Shown: in pieces, positions 48,409 to 56,410 of the stretch
How positions within the stretch are numbered: the first letter of the stretch is position 1
Layout of the letters: every line of letters starts with the position of its first letter
From: Rhizobiaceae bacterium
Lineage (GTDB): Bacteria; Pseudomonadota; Alphaproteobacteria; Rhizobiales; Rhizobiaceae
Length of the DNA stretch: 64,000 bases
Direction: 5' to 3'
Assembly: GCA_023953835.1 (NCBI GenBank)
Contig: JAMLJB010000001.1
Location: 2,763,501 to 2,827,500, forward strand
The notes under the pieces: generated by a model
Database searches by the model: none
The model's input: only the letters and a program-made list of their open reading frames with translations
What the model was told of the DNA's origin: nothing
Translations under genes and position numbers: made by a program

Positions 48409-50601
48409 ATGAACGAAGCCGTCAAAGCCACGTCCGTCAAATCGGCACAGCCGATCCTCGAAATCGAGAACCTGTCGATTTCCTTCTTCACAAAGCGGGG
48501 AGAAATCCCCGCCGTCATGGACTTTTCCTGTTCGGTCATGCCCGGCGAGGCGATGGGCATCGTCGGCGAGTCCGGCTGCGGCAAATCGACTGTTTCGCTC
48601 GGTATCATGCGCGACCTGTCCAATGTCGGGCGCATCGTCGGCGGACGCATCAAATTCCAGGGCAAGGACATGGGCGAGATGAGCGAGGAGGAGCTTCGCT
48701 CCATTCGCGGCAACAAGATCGCCATGATCTATCAGGAACCGATGGCCAGCCTGAACCCCGCCATGAAGATCGGTCAGCAGCTCATGGAAGTCCCGCTGAT
48801 CCACGACAAGGTATCGAAGGAGGAGGCTTACAAGCGGTCCCTCGAAATGGTGCGGGCGGTCAGGCTGCCCGACCCGGAGCGCATGATGCGTTCCTATCCC
48901 CACCAGCTTTCCGGCGGCCAGCAGCAGCGCATTGTCATCGCCATGGCGCTGTTGTCCAAGCCGACCTTGCTGTTGCTGGACGAGCCGACGACAGCACTGG
49001 ACGTGACTGTCGAGGCGGGCATTGTCGATCTGGTCAAAGGCCTCGGCCAGAAGTTCGGCACGTCCATGATCTTCGTGTCGCACAATCTCGGCCTGATCCT
49101 TGAGACCTGCGACCGGATTACGGTGATGTATTCAGGCGAGGCCGTCGAAACCGGCAGGATCGAAGATGTGTTCGACCGCATGCGGCATCCCTATACGCAG
49201 GGGCTGTTCCGTTCGATCCCGCTGCCGGGCGCGGACAAGAACTCGCGTCCGCTGGTGGCCATTCCGGGCCAGTTGCCGTTGCCGCAGGAGCGTCCGAAAG
49301 GATGCAATTTCGGGCCGCGCTGCCACCACTTCGTGGAAGGCGTCTGCAACGCCGCCGAAATCCCGATGATACCGGTGGAGGGGCACGACGGTCATTTCAG
49401 CCGCTGTGTGCGCTTCAACGAAATCAACTGGGCGGAGCTTCCCCCCGGCGCTGACCGCAAGCATGAGCCGGTCAAGCCCGGCGCGGCTGTGCTGAAGATC
49501 ACCGACCTGAAGAAATATTACCGTGTCGGCGGCAATGAGGTGTTCGGGGCAGGCGGGGAGGGCCGTGTCGTCAAGGCCAACGAGGCCATATCCTTTGAAG
49601 CTCGCGAATCCGAGACCGTGGCGATCGTCGGCGAGTCCGGTTGCGGCAAGTCCACCCTTGCCAAGGTGCTGCTCGGCCTCGAAACGGCCAGTTCAGGCAG
49701 CGTGACGCTTGGAAACTCGGAAATACAATCGAAGCCGATCGAGGTGCGCGACGTGCAGACCGTTTCGGGCATCCAGATGGTGTTCCAGAACCCGTTCGAC
49801 ACGCTCAATCCGAGCCATTCGGTTGGATCGCAGATCATCAGGACGCTGGAGAAATTCAACTACGGAAAGACGCCCGAGGATCGTCGCAAGCGCATGCTCG
49901 AACTGCTCGATCTGGTCAAATTACCTCGTGCATTCGCCGATCGTATGCCGCGCCAGCTTTCCGGCGGCCAAAAGCAGAGGATCGGCGTCGCGCGCGCCTT
50001 TGCCGGACAGGCAAAGGTGGTGGTGGCGGACGAGCCGGTGTCGGCCCTCGACGTGTCGGTGCAGGCGGCCGTCACCGAATTGCTCATGGACATCCAGCGC
50101 AAGAACAAGACTACAATGCTGTTCATCAGCCACGACCTGTCGGTGGTGCGCTATATCGCCGACCGCGTCGTCGTCATGTATCTCGGACATATTGTCGAAC
50201 AGGGCACGACCGACCAGATTTTCGCGCCGCCCTATCATCCCTACACGGAAGCGCTTCTGTCAGCGATCCCGATTGCCGACACCAGCGTGGTGAAGAAACA
50301 CATCGTGCTCGAAGGCGATATTCCATCGGCGATGAATCCGCCCCCGGGTTGTCCATTCCAGACGCGCTGTCGCTGGAAGAAATTCGTACCCGACAACAAG
50401 TGCGAAACTCAATTGCCTCCGCTCAAGGACCTCGGCGGCGGCCACAAGAGCCTGTGCTGGCTGGACGACGCGACGCTTGCCACCATGGAGCAGGTCATCA
50501 GCTTCGAAGAGAGCAAGTCGAAGGCGCCCGACGAGGACGTTGTGCCGCAGGACGAGCCGAAGCAGAAGCGGAGCGCGCGTCCCCGGAAAAAGCCGCGATA
50601 G
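48409..50601 (+). CDS. ABC transporter, two fused ATP-binding domains (DppD-DppF type)
   Basis: This 730-residue protein joins two peptide-transporter ATPases. The first has Walker A GESGCGKSTVS, signature LSGGQQQRIVIAM, Walker B LLLLDEPTTALDVT and an oligopeptide C-terminal domain with clustered Cys (GCNFGPRCHHFVEGVC). The second has GESGCGKSTLAK, LSGGQKQRIGVARAF, VVADEPVSALDVS and another Cys-containing tail (GCPFQTRCRWKKF). The Lys/Arg-rich end is probably disordered. A single fused protein would replace the usual DppD/DppF heterodimer. It is the last gene of the operon, 10 bases after the second permease. Confidence 0.95.
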   Translation: MNEAVKATSVKSAQPILEIENLSISFFTKRGEIPAVMDFSCSVMPGEAMGIVGESGCGKSTVSLGIMRDLSNVGRIVGGRIKFQGKDMGEMSEEELRSIRGNKIAMIYQEPMASLNPAMKIGQQLMEVPLIHDKVSKEEAYKRSLEMVRAVRLPDPERMMRSYPHQLSGGQQQRIVIAMALLSKPTLLLLDEPTTALDVTVEAGIVDLVKGLGQKFGTSMIFVSHNLGLILETCDRITVMYSGEAVETGRIEDVFDRMRHPYTQGLFRSIPLPGADKNSRPLVAIPGQLPLPQERPKGCNFGPRCHHFVEGVCNAAEIPMIPVEGHDGHFSRCVRFNEINWAELPPGADRKHEPVKPGAAVLKITDLKKYYRVGGNEVFGAGGEGRVVKANEAISFEARESETVAIVGESGCGKSTLAKVLLGLETASSGSVTLGNSEIQSKPIEVRDVQTVSGIQMVFQNPFDTLNPSHSVGSQIIRTLEKFNYGKTPEDRRKRMLELLDLVKLPRAFADRMPRQLSGGQKQRIGVARAFAGQAKVVVADEPVSALDVSVQAAVTELLMDIQRKNKTTMLFISHDLSVVRYIADRVVVMYLGHIVEQGTTDQIFAPPYHPYTEALLSAIPIADTSVVKKHIVLEGDIPSAMNPPPGCPFQTRCRWKKFVPDNKCETQLPPLKDLGGGHKSLCWLDDATLATMEQVISFEESKSKAPDEDVVPQDEPKQKRSARPRKKPR

Positions 50602-50605
50602 TCAG

Positions 50606-51190
50606 CTATCGGCAACTGTTCAATTGCTGGGCGTAGTTTCGGGCCATTAGGTCCGTGTCTCGTGCCACCTTGTCAACGCCGGGGTCCCAATTGCCGCGCT
50701 TGTACCCGGTCCAGCCGAGATAGTAGGCGAGGTAGAGTCTGTACGTATCGCCCGGATCAATTCCCAGCGCGCTGGCCGAGCGCGAGTGGTACCAGCCGAT
50801 GAAGTCGACCGCGTCGTCAAAATTCGACCGCCGTGCGGCAAAATTCCCCGTTTCCGCCTTGTAGGTTGTCCATGTGCCGTCCAGCGCCTGGGAATAGCCA
50901 TAGGCGCTGGACTGCCGCGTCCACGGAATAAAGCCGAGAAGCTTGGTGCGCGGGGGACGGGCATCGGATTTGAAACCTGACTCCTTGCGCACGGTGGCCA
51001 TGAGCACGTGCACAGGCACCCCATACCGCGACGCTGACTCTTCGGCGGAGGATCGCCAGCTATTGAAGAAGCCGTCGCGTTGGTCGAAAACCGCGCACAC
51101 ATTGTTGATCTGCGTCGGATGACTTGCGCAGCCCGCGACCGCGAGCAGGACAGCAACGCATGCAATTTTACTAAAATTATACATGTCCAT
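50606..51190 (-). CDS. Lytic transglycosylase-like lipoprotein (SLT fold)
   Basis: The 194-residue protein has a lipoprotein signal ending in VAGCAS, so Cys near residue 20 would be lipidated. A lysozyme-like domain follows with the catalytic Glu in ATVRKESGFKSDA. Downstream segments (SAYGYSQALDGTWTTYKAETG, VDFIGWYHSRSA) resemble transglycosylase cores, where AYGYSQ corresponds to the GLMQ-like motif. It probably cleaves peptidoglycan at the outer-membrane inner face. The start is uncertain: in-frame ATGs at 51244, 51199, 51190 and 51184 exist; I chose 51190 because it gives a normal-length signal. It converges on the ABC ATPase gene with a four-base gap. Confidence 0.82.
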   Translation of the reverse strand: MDMYNFSKIACVAVLLAVAGCASHPTQINNVCAVFDQRDGFFNSWRSSAEESASRYGVPVHVLMATVRKESGFKSDARPPRTKLLGFIPWTRQSSAYGYSQALDGTWTTYKAETGNFAARRSNFDDAVDFIGWYHSRSASALGIDPGDTYRLYLAYYLGWTGYKRGNWDPGVDKVARDTDLMARNYAQQLNSCR

Positions 51191-51337
51191 GGCGTGCATA
51201 TAGCGCCAGATGCTGAATCGTTCCTTACGAGGGTTATTAACCATCCTTCGGCGCGCGCAGAAAACACCCAACCGCTAATTTAACTTGATATAAAAAGTCA
51301 TGTTTTTGTCATTAAATAGCAATGGCTTAGAATGTTT

Positions 51338-51353
51338 TTGACTGATTGATAAA
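51338..51353. promoter_or_regulatory. RutR-like operator candidate upstream of preT
   Basis: TTGACTGATTGATAAA matches 12 of 16 positions of the RutR palindrome TTGACCAATTGGTCAA and lies about 52 bases before the preT start in an AT-rich region. It is weaker than the site at 54913 and is supported mainly by the RutR homologue nearby. Confidence 0.4.
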
Positions 51354-51405
51354 AAAAATGACTGTGATACCTTACGCTGGGGAATTTGGTTGGATGGGAG
51401 TAAGC

Positions 51406-52773
51406 ATGTCCATTGGGTTGTTCAGGGACGGGATAGAGCCGGGCCGCCTGGCATCGGGTCAGTACGCTGACAATTTCTCCGATCTGCATCCTCCATTGGA
51501 TAAGCATGAGGCGCTGGTCGAGGCCGACCGCTGCTATTTCTGTTACGACGCGCCCTGCATGCAGGCATGTCCGACCGCCATCGACATTCCGATGTTCATC
51601 AGGCAGATCGCCACGGGCAATCCGCTGGGTTCCGCAAAGACAATCTTCGACCAGAATATTCTCGGCGGGATGTGCGCACGCGTCTGCCCGACCGAGACGC
51701 TGTGCGAGGAAGCCTGTGTCCGCGAAAAGGCGGAGGGCAAGCCTGTACAGATCGGACGCCTGCAGCGCTACGCGACCGACGCTGCCATGCATCAGCACAA
51801 GCAGTTTTATCACCGCGCGCCTAAGACCGGCCGGAGGATCGCTGTTGTCGGCGCAGGTCCGGCAGGACTCGCGTCCGCGCACCGGCTCGCCCGCTACGGT
51901 CACGACGTCACGATATTCGAAGCGAAGCCGAAGAGCGGTGGCCTCAACGAATATGGAATTGCCGCTTACAAGAGCACCGATGATTTCGCCCAGGCCGAGG
52001 TCGACTACGTGACCGCGATCGGCGGCATCGACATCGAGCACGGAAAGGCGCTTGGTCGCGACATTCATCTTGGGGAACTCGCCCGCGATTTCGACGCTGT
52101 TTTCCTGGGCATGGGGCTTGCCGGAGTAAATGCGCTGCGTGTGACGGGCGAGGACGCAAACGGTGTTCGGGACGCGGTCGATTTCATCTCTGAACTGAGG
52201 CAGGCGAAAGACCTCTCGCAATTGCCGGTGGGCAGACGCATTGTCGTGATCGGCGGGGGAATGACGGCCATCGACGCCGCCGTGCAGTCCAAGCTGCTCG
52301 GTGCGGAGGATGTCACAATCTGCTGCCGGCGCGGTAAGGACGACATGAACGCGTCTGAATTCGAGCAGGACCTGGCGACCGCGAATGGTGTGGTGATCCG
52401 GCACTGGATGCAGCCGAAGCGCGTGCTCACGGAAAATGGCAGCGCAACGGGGATCGAGCTTGAATATACCGGGATGAAAGACGGAAAGCTCGTGGGGACC
52501 GGCGAAACCATGGTCCTTTCCGCGGATCAGATATTCAAGGCGATCGGCCAGCAGTTCGAAGCGTCGATGCTCGACGGCGGCGAGCCTGCGCTGGTGCTCG
52601 AAAAAGGACGCATCAAAGTCGACCCGGAGGGCCGCACATCGATGAAAAATGTCTGGGCGGGCGGCGATTGTGTCGCGGATTCCCGCGAGGATCTCACCGT
52701 TTCCGCCGTCGCCGCCGGTCGTGACGCTGCCGAAAGCATCCACCGCGCGCTTGCCTCGAACGGGAGGGCCTGA
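51406..52773 (+). CDS. preT: NAD-dependent dihydropyrimidine dehydrogenase subunit PreT
   Basis: PreT is the electron-input subunit that oxidises NADH and passes electrons through FAD and Fe-S clusters to PreA for reduction of uracil or thymine. The 455 residues have an N-terminal double 4Fe-4S domain (CYFCYDAPCMQACPTAID and CARVCPTETLCEEACV), the FAD motif VGAGPAGLASAHRLA near residue 150 and an NAD-binding GGGMTAIDAA near 285. The C-terminal FAD segment WAGGDCVADSREDL completes it. ATG 51406 follows GGGAG at normal spacing; the in-frame codons before it are AT-rich leader. It is two bases from preA. Confidence 0.95.
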   Translation: MSIGLFRDGIEPGRLASGQYADNFSDLHPPLDKHEALVEADRCYFCYDAPCMQACPTAIDIPMFIRQIATGNPLGSAKTIFDQNILGGMCARVCPTETLCEEACVREKAEGKPVQIGRLQRYATDAAMHQHKQFYHRAPKTGRRIAVVGAGPAGLASAHRLARYGHDVTIFEAKPKSGGLNEYGIAAYKSTDDFAQAEVDYVTAIGGIDIEHGKALGRDIHLGELARDFDAVFLGMGLAGVNALRVTGEDANGVRDAVDFISELRQAKDLSQLPVGRRIVVIGGGMTAIDAAVQSKLLGAEDVTICCRRGKDDMNASEFEQDLATANGVVIRHWMQPKRVLTENGSATGIELEYTGMKDGKLVGTGETMVLSADQIFKAIGQQFEASMLDGGEPALVLEKGRIKVDPEGRTSMKNVWAGGDCVADSREDLTVSAVAAGRDAAESIHRALASNGRA

Positions 52774-52775
52774 GC

Positions 52776-54089
52776 ATGGCAGACATACGCAACAATTTCG
52801 TAGGCATCAAATCGCCCAATCCGTTCTGGCTGGCATCGGCGCCGCCGACGGACAAGGCCTATAATGTCGTGCGCGCCTTCCAGGCGGGCTGGGGCGGCGT
52901 GGTCTGGAAGACCCTGGGCGAGGAGGGGCCGCCGATCGTCAATGTCAATGGTCCGCGCTATGGCGCGATCTGGGGGGCGGATCGCCGACTGCTCGGCCTG
53001 AACAACATCGAGTTGATCACCGACCGGCAGCTTCAACTGAACCTTCAGGAGATAAAGCAGGTCAAGAAGGATTGGCCCGACCGCGCGCTCGTCGTCTCGC
53101 TCATGGTGCCCTGCGTCGAGGAAAGCTGGAAAGCGATCCTGCCGCTCGTCGAGGAAACCGAGGCAGACGGCATTGAGCTGAACTTCGGTTGCCCGCATGG
53201 CATGAGCGAACGGGGCATGGGTTCGGCGGTAGGGCAGGTGCCCGAATATATCGAAATGGTGGTGCGTTGGTGCAAAGCCACCACCCGCATGCCGGTCATC
53301 ACCAAGCTGACGCCGAATATCACCGACATTCGACGTCCAGCACGCGCTGCATTTGCGGGCGGCACAGACGCCGTCTCGCTCATAAACACAGTCAGTTCGA
53401 TCACCTCCGTCAATCTGGATACGTTTGCGCCGGAGCCCACAATTGACGGCAAAGGTTCGCATGGCGGCTATTGCGGGCCGGCGGTGAAGCCGATCGCGCT
53501 CAACATGGTCGCGGAGATTGCGCGCGATGCTGAAACGGCGGGACTGCCGATCTCGGGGATAGGTGGCGTGACGACCTGGCGGGATGCCGCCGAGTTCATC
53601 GCGCTCGGCGCGGGCAATGTTCAGGTCTGCACGGCGGCCATGACCTATGGATTCAAGATCGTGCAGGAGATGATTGCGGGCCTCGAAAACTGGATGGACG
53701 AAAAAGGCCATCGCACGCTCGACGACATTTGCGGGCGGGCAACCCGGAACGTCACCGACTGGCAATATTTGAACCTGAACTACATCGCCAAAGCGCACAT
53801 CGATCAGGAAGCCTGCATCAAGTGCGGGCGGTGCCACATCGCCTGCGAGGATACCTCGCACCAGGCGATTACCAGCATGGTCGATGGCGTCCGCCATTTC
53901 GAGGTTATGGATGACGAATGCGTCGGCTGCAATCTTTGCGTCAACGTCTGCCCCGTCGAGAACTGCATAACCATGGTGCCGCTGGCCGCGGGACAGGTCG
54001 ATCTGCGCACCGGCAAGACGGTGTCGTCCGAATACGCCAACTGGACGACGCATCCGAACAATCCCGCGGTGCGCGAGGCAGCCGAATAG
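52776..54089 (+). CDS. preA: NAD-dependent dihydropyrimidine dehydrogenase subunit PreA
   Basis: PreA carries the FMN active site that reduces uracil and thymine to dihydro forms. The 437-residue protein has a dihydroorotate-dehydrogenase-like barrel to about residue 320. Signatures are NPFWLASAPPTDK, ELNFGCPHGMSERGMG, ITKLTPNITDI, GGYCGPAVKPIAL and GIGGVTTWRDA. Two 4Fe-4S motifs follow near 349 (CIKCGRCHIACED) and 387 (CVGCNLCVNVCPVENC). In the active-site loop the sequence is GSAVGQ, where human DPYD has GLACGQ with catalytic Cys671. It is translated just after preT and ends before a strong hairpin. Confidence 0.95.
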   Translation: MADIRNNFVGIKSPNPFWLASAPPTDKAYNVVRAFQAGWGGVVWKTLGEEGPPIVNVNGPRYGAIWGADRRLLGLNNIELITDRQLQLNLQEIKQVKKDWPDRALVVSLMVPCVEESWKAILPLVEETEADGIELNFGCPHGMSERGMGSAVGQVPEYIEMVVRWCKATTRMPVITKLTPNITDIRRPARAAFAGGTDAVSLINTVSSITSVNLDTFAPEPTIDGKGSHGGYCGPAVKPIALNMVAEIARDAETAGLPISGIGGVTTWRDAAEFIALGAGNVQVCTAAMTYGFKIVQEMIAGLENWMDEKGHRTLDDICGRATRNVTDWQYLNLNYIAKAHIDQEACIKCGRCHIACEDTSHQAITSMVDGVRHFEVMDDECVGCNLCVNVCPVENCITMVPLAAGQVDLRTGKTVSSEYANWTTHPNNPAVREAAE

Positions 54090-54092
54090 ACG

Positions 54093-54135
54093 AAAAAAAG
54101 CGGGGTTGCCCGGACGGGAGAAATCCCGTTCCGGC
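54093..54135 (-). terminator. Hairpin terminator between preA and rutR
   Basis: Twelve-base arms at 54108-54119 and 54124-54135, with one mismatch and one G-U pair, enclose a GAAA loop. On the minus strand a run of seven Ts follows after a short spacer. It would end the rutR transcript, and the hairpin could also slow transcripts leaving preA. Confidence 0.65.
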
Positions 54136-54144
54136 AGCGGCTTC

Positions 54145-54780
54145 TCAGTTCCGGGGCCGCAGGCCGTCGATATATAGCGCCTCGAGGAACCGCGCGGCAT
54201 CGTCGAAGCGCCCATCGCCGTAGCGCTCGGTGCCGAGCACGGCGCGCACCTGGATGTCGAAATCGGCATAATGCTGCGTCGTCGCCCAGATCGAGAAAAT
54301 AAGATGATGTGGATCGATGGGCGAAATGCGCTTGGTGCTGATCCAGTTCTTTATCAGTTCGGCCTTCTCGTCGACGAGCGCTTTCAAGTCGCCCTCCAGC
54401 ATGGCGATCACATGCGGCGCGCCCTGAAGCATCTCGTTTGCGAATAACCGGCTCTCGCGCGGATAGTCGCGCGCCATTTCGAGCTTACGCCGGATGTAAG
54501 CCCTGATCTCCAGCAAGGGGTCGTGCACGTCCTCGAACTCCCGCAGGGGTTCGAGCCATGTGTCAAGCAGATTGGATATCAGTGTTTGATGCATGTCCTC
54601 CTTGCTCCTGAAATAGTAGAGCAAGTTGGGCTTTGACATTCCTGCGGCTTCGGCGATCTGGTCGATCGTCGCTCCTCGAAATCCGTGCGTCGAAAACACG
54701 TCTAATGCCGCGTCGAGAATGAGTTGGCGCTTCTCTATCTGGATACGGGTGCGCTGAGGCGGCTTGACGGGTGCATTCAT
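54145..54780 (-). CDS. rutR: TetR-family regulator, RutR-like
   Basis: The 211-residue protein has an N-terminal helix-turn-helix (AALDVFSTHGFRGATIDQIAE, then GMSKPNLLYYFRSKEDM) and a ligand domain close to E. coli RutR: YIRRKLEMARDYPRESRLFANEM in two parts, GDLKALVDEKAELI, and SPIDPHHLIFSIWATTQHYADF in two parts, ending IDGLRPRN. RutR binds uracil or thymine and then releases DNA. Located between preTA and the downstream pyrimidine genes, it is the likely pyrimidine-responsive repressor of both. It is divergent from the transaminase gene, with a RutR-type box between them. Confidence 0.9.
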   Translation of the reverse strand: MNAPVKPPQRTRIQIEKRQLILDAALDVFSTHGFRGATIDQIAEAAGMSKPNLLYYFRSKEDMHQTLISNLLDTWLEPLREFEDVHDPLLEIRAYIRRKLEMARDYPRESRLFANEMLQGAPHVIAMLEGDLKALVDEKAELIKNWISTKRISPIDPHHLIFSIWATTQHYADFDIQVRAVLGTERYGDGRFDDAARFLEALYIDGLRPRN

Positions 54781-54912
54781 GAGAATTTGCCGGGATATGC
54801 GGACGAAAACTGGCCCAATGGGCTGGACCAGATATTGGTTGATCGTGGCGCGGGAAGTTGCAGTTCCATTCGCTTAGTAATCCCTTGACCACATCAGCGG
54901 CGATGCTAACGT

Positions 54913-54928
54913 TTGTCCAATCGGTAAA
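54913..54928. promoter_or_regulatory. RutR-like operator upstream of the pyrimidine-degradation operon
   Basis: TTGTCCAATCGGTAAA matches 13 of 16 positions of the RutR palindrome TTGACCAATTGGTCAA. It lies between the divergent rutR and transaminase genes, 95 bases before the latter. A small hairpin (TCCCCG-GTGT-CGGGGA, 54990-55005) lies further down in the leader. The rest of 54781-55023 shows no gene. Confidence 0.6.
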
Positions 54929-55023
54929 ACCTTTCTAGCACAAAAATGCAGAAAAAACCAAGCGTTGGCACCTGGAAACCTGACAACACTCCCCGGTGTC
55001 GGGGAAGCATCTGAAAGGAATAC

Positions 55024-56358
55024 ATGGCCATGTCCAATCGCTTGAAAGTTACCCCCAACGACCTCTCGGCGTTCTGGATGCCGTTCACGGCAAACCGCCA
55101 GTTCAAGCAAGCGCCGCGCATGCTCGTTGCGGCGAAGGATATGCACTATACGGCGAGCGATGGCCGCAAGATCATGGACGGAACGGCGGGGCTTTGGTGC
55201 GTGAACGCGGGCCATTGCAGGCCGAAGATCACAGAAGCGATTCGTGAGCAGGCCGGCGAGCTTGACTATGCACCGGCATTCCAGATGGGCCACCCCATCG
55301 TTTTTGAGCTGGCGAACCGGCTTGTCGATCTCGCCCCTGCGGGCATGGAACATGTATTTTTCACCAATTCGGGCTCAGAATCGGTGGAAACCGCTCTCAA
55401 GATCGCACTTGCTTATCATCGCGCGCGTGGAGACGGCTCGCGCACACGGCTCATTGGGCGCGAGCGCGGCTATCACGGCGTGAATTTCGGCGGCATTTCC
55501 GTTGGCGGCATCGTCACCAACCGAAAGATGTTCGGCACATTGCTCGGCGGTGTCGATCATCTGCCGCACACGCATCTGCCCGGCAAGAACGGCTTCACGC
55601 GCGGCGAACCGGAATATGGCGCCGAGCTGGCCGACGAGCTTGAACGCATCGTTGCACTGCACGACGCATCCACCATCGCCGCTGTGATCGTGGAGCCCGT
55701 CGCCGGTTCGACTGGCGTGCTGATCCCGCCCAAGGGCTATTTGAAGAAGCTCCGCGACATCTGCACGAAGCATGGAATCCTGTTGATATTCGACGAAGTT
55801 ATCACCGGTTTCGGCCGTCTTGGAACGCCCTTCGCGGCGGACTATTTCGGGGTCGTGCCTGATCTCATCACCACCGCCAAAGGCATCACCAACGGAGTGA
55901 TCCCGATGGGGGCGGTGTTTGCGAAGAAGGAAATCCACGACGCCTTCATGAACGGCCCGGAACATATGATCGAGCTATTCCACGGCTATACCTATTCCGG
56001 CAATCCGATTGCCTGCGCGGCAGCGCTCGGCACGCTTGACACCTACAAGGAAGAGGGTCTCCTGACGCGCGGCGCTGAACTCGCTCCACATTGGGAGGAA
56101 GCGCTGCATTCGCTGAAGGGCGAGCCGCACGTGATCGACATCCGTAACATCGGGCTTGTCGGCGCAATCGAACTTGAGCCGATTGCGGGCCAGCCGACGA
56201 AGCGCGCCTTCTCCGCCTTCGTCAAGGCGTTTGAGCGCGGAGCGCTGATCCGCACCACCGGCGATATCATCGCGCTGTCTCCACCGCTGATCATCACAAA
56301 GGGCCAGATCGATGAATTGATCGATCATGTGCGAGAAGTCCTGAGAATGGTCGATTGA
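55024..56358 (+). CDS. Class-III aminotransferase (beta-alanine/omega-amino acid:pyruvate type)
   Basis: This 444-residue PLP enzyme has class-III motifs: LWCVNAGHCRPKI, FFTNSGSESVETALKIA (cofactor phosphate binding), the pyridine-binding Asp in IFDEVITGFGRLG and the PLP Lys in TTAKGITNGVIPMGA. In this operon it most likely removes the amino group from beta-alanine or 3-aminoisobutyrate, the end products of uracil or thymine breakdown, giving malonate or methylmalonate semialdehyde. GAAAGGA precedes ATG 55024. Substrate preference is inferred from context. Confidence 0.93.
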   Translation: MAMSNRLKVTPNDLSAFWMPFTANRQFKQAPRMLVAAKDMHYTASDGRKIMDGTAGLWCVNAGHCRPKITEAIREQAGELDYAPAFQMGHPIVFELANRLVDLAPAGMEHVFFTNSGSESVETALKIALAYHRARGDGSRTRLIGRERGYHGVNFGGISVGGIVTNRKMFGTLLGGVDHLPHTHLPGKNGFTRGEPEYGAELADELERIVALHDASTIAAVIVEPVAGSTGVLIPPKGYLKKLRDICTKHGILLIFDEVITGFGRLGTPFAADYFGVVPDLITTAKGITNGVIPMGAVFAKKEIHDAFMNGPEHMIELFHGYTYSGNPIACAAALGTLDTYKEEGLLTRGAELAPHWEEALHSLKGEPHVIDIRNIGLVGAIELEPIAGQPTKRAFSAFVKAFERGALIRTTGDIIALSPPLIITKGQIDELIDHVREVLRMVD

Positions 56359-56410
56359 AGAGTGCGCACGGTTCGCGCGATCACTGCTGAAATGAAGTGA
56401 GGTTGTTAAA

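Noticed and set aside
51298..54269. Long minus-strand frames (481 and 580 codons) opposite preT and preA
   Set aside because: Both are antisense to genes with complete Fe-S, FAD, NAD and FMN motifs; the frames show no family features.
54965..54972. TTGGCACC resembling a sigma-54 -24 element upstream of the transaminase gene
   Set aside because: No TTGC element follows at the required spacing, unlike the site before urtA.
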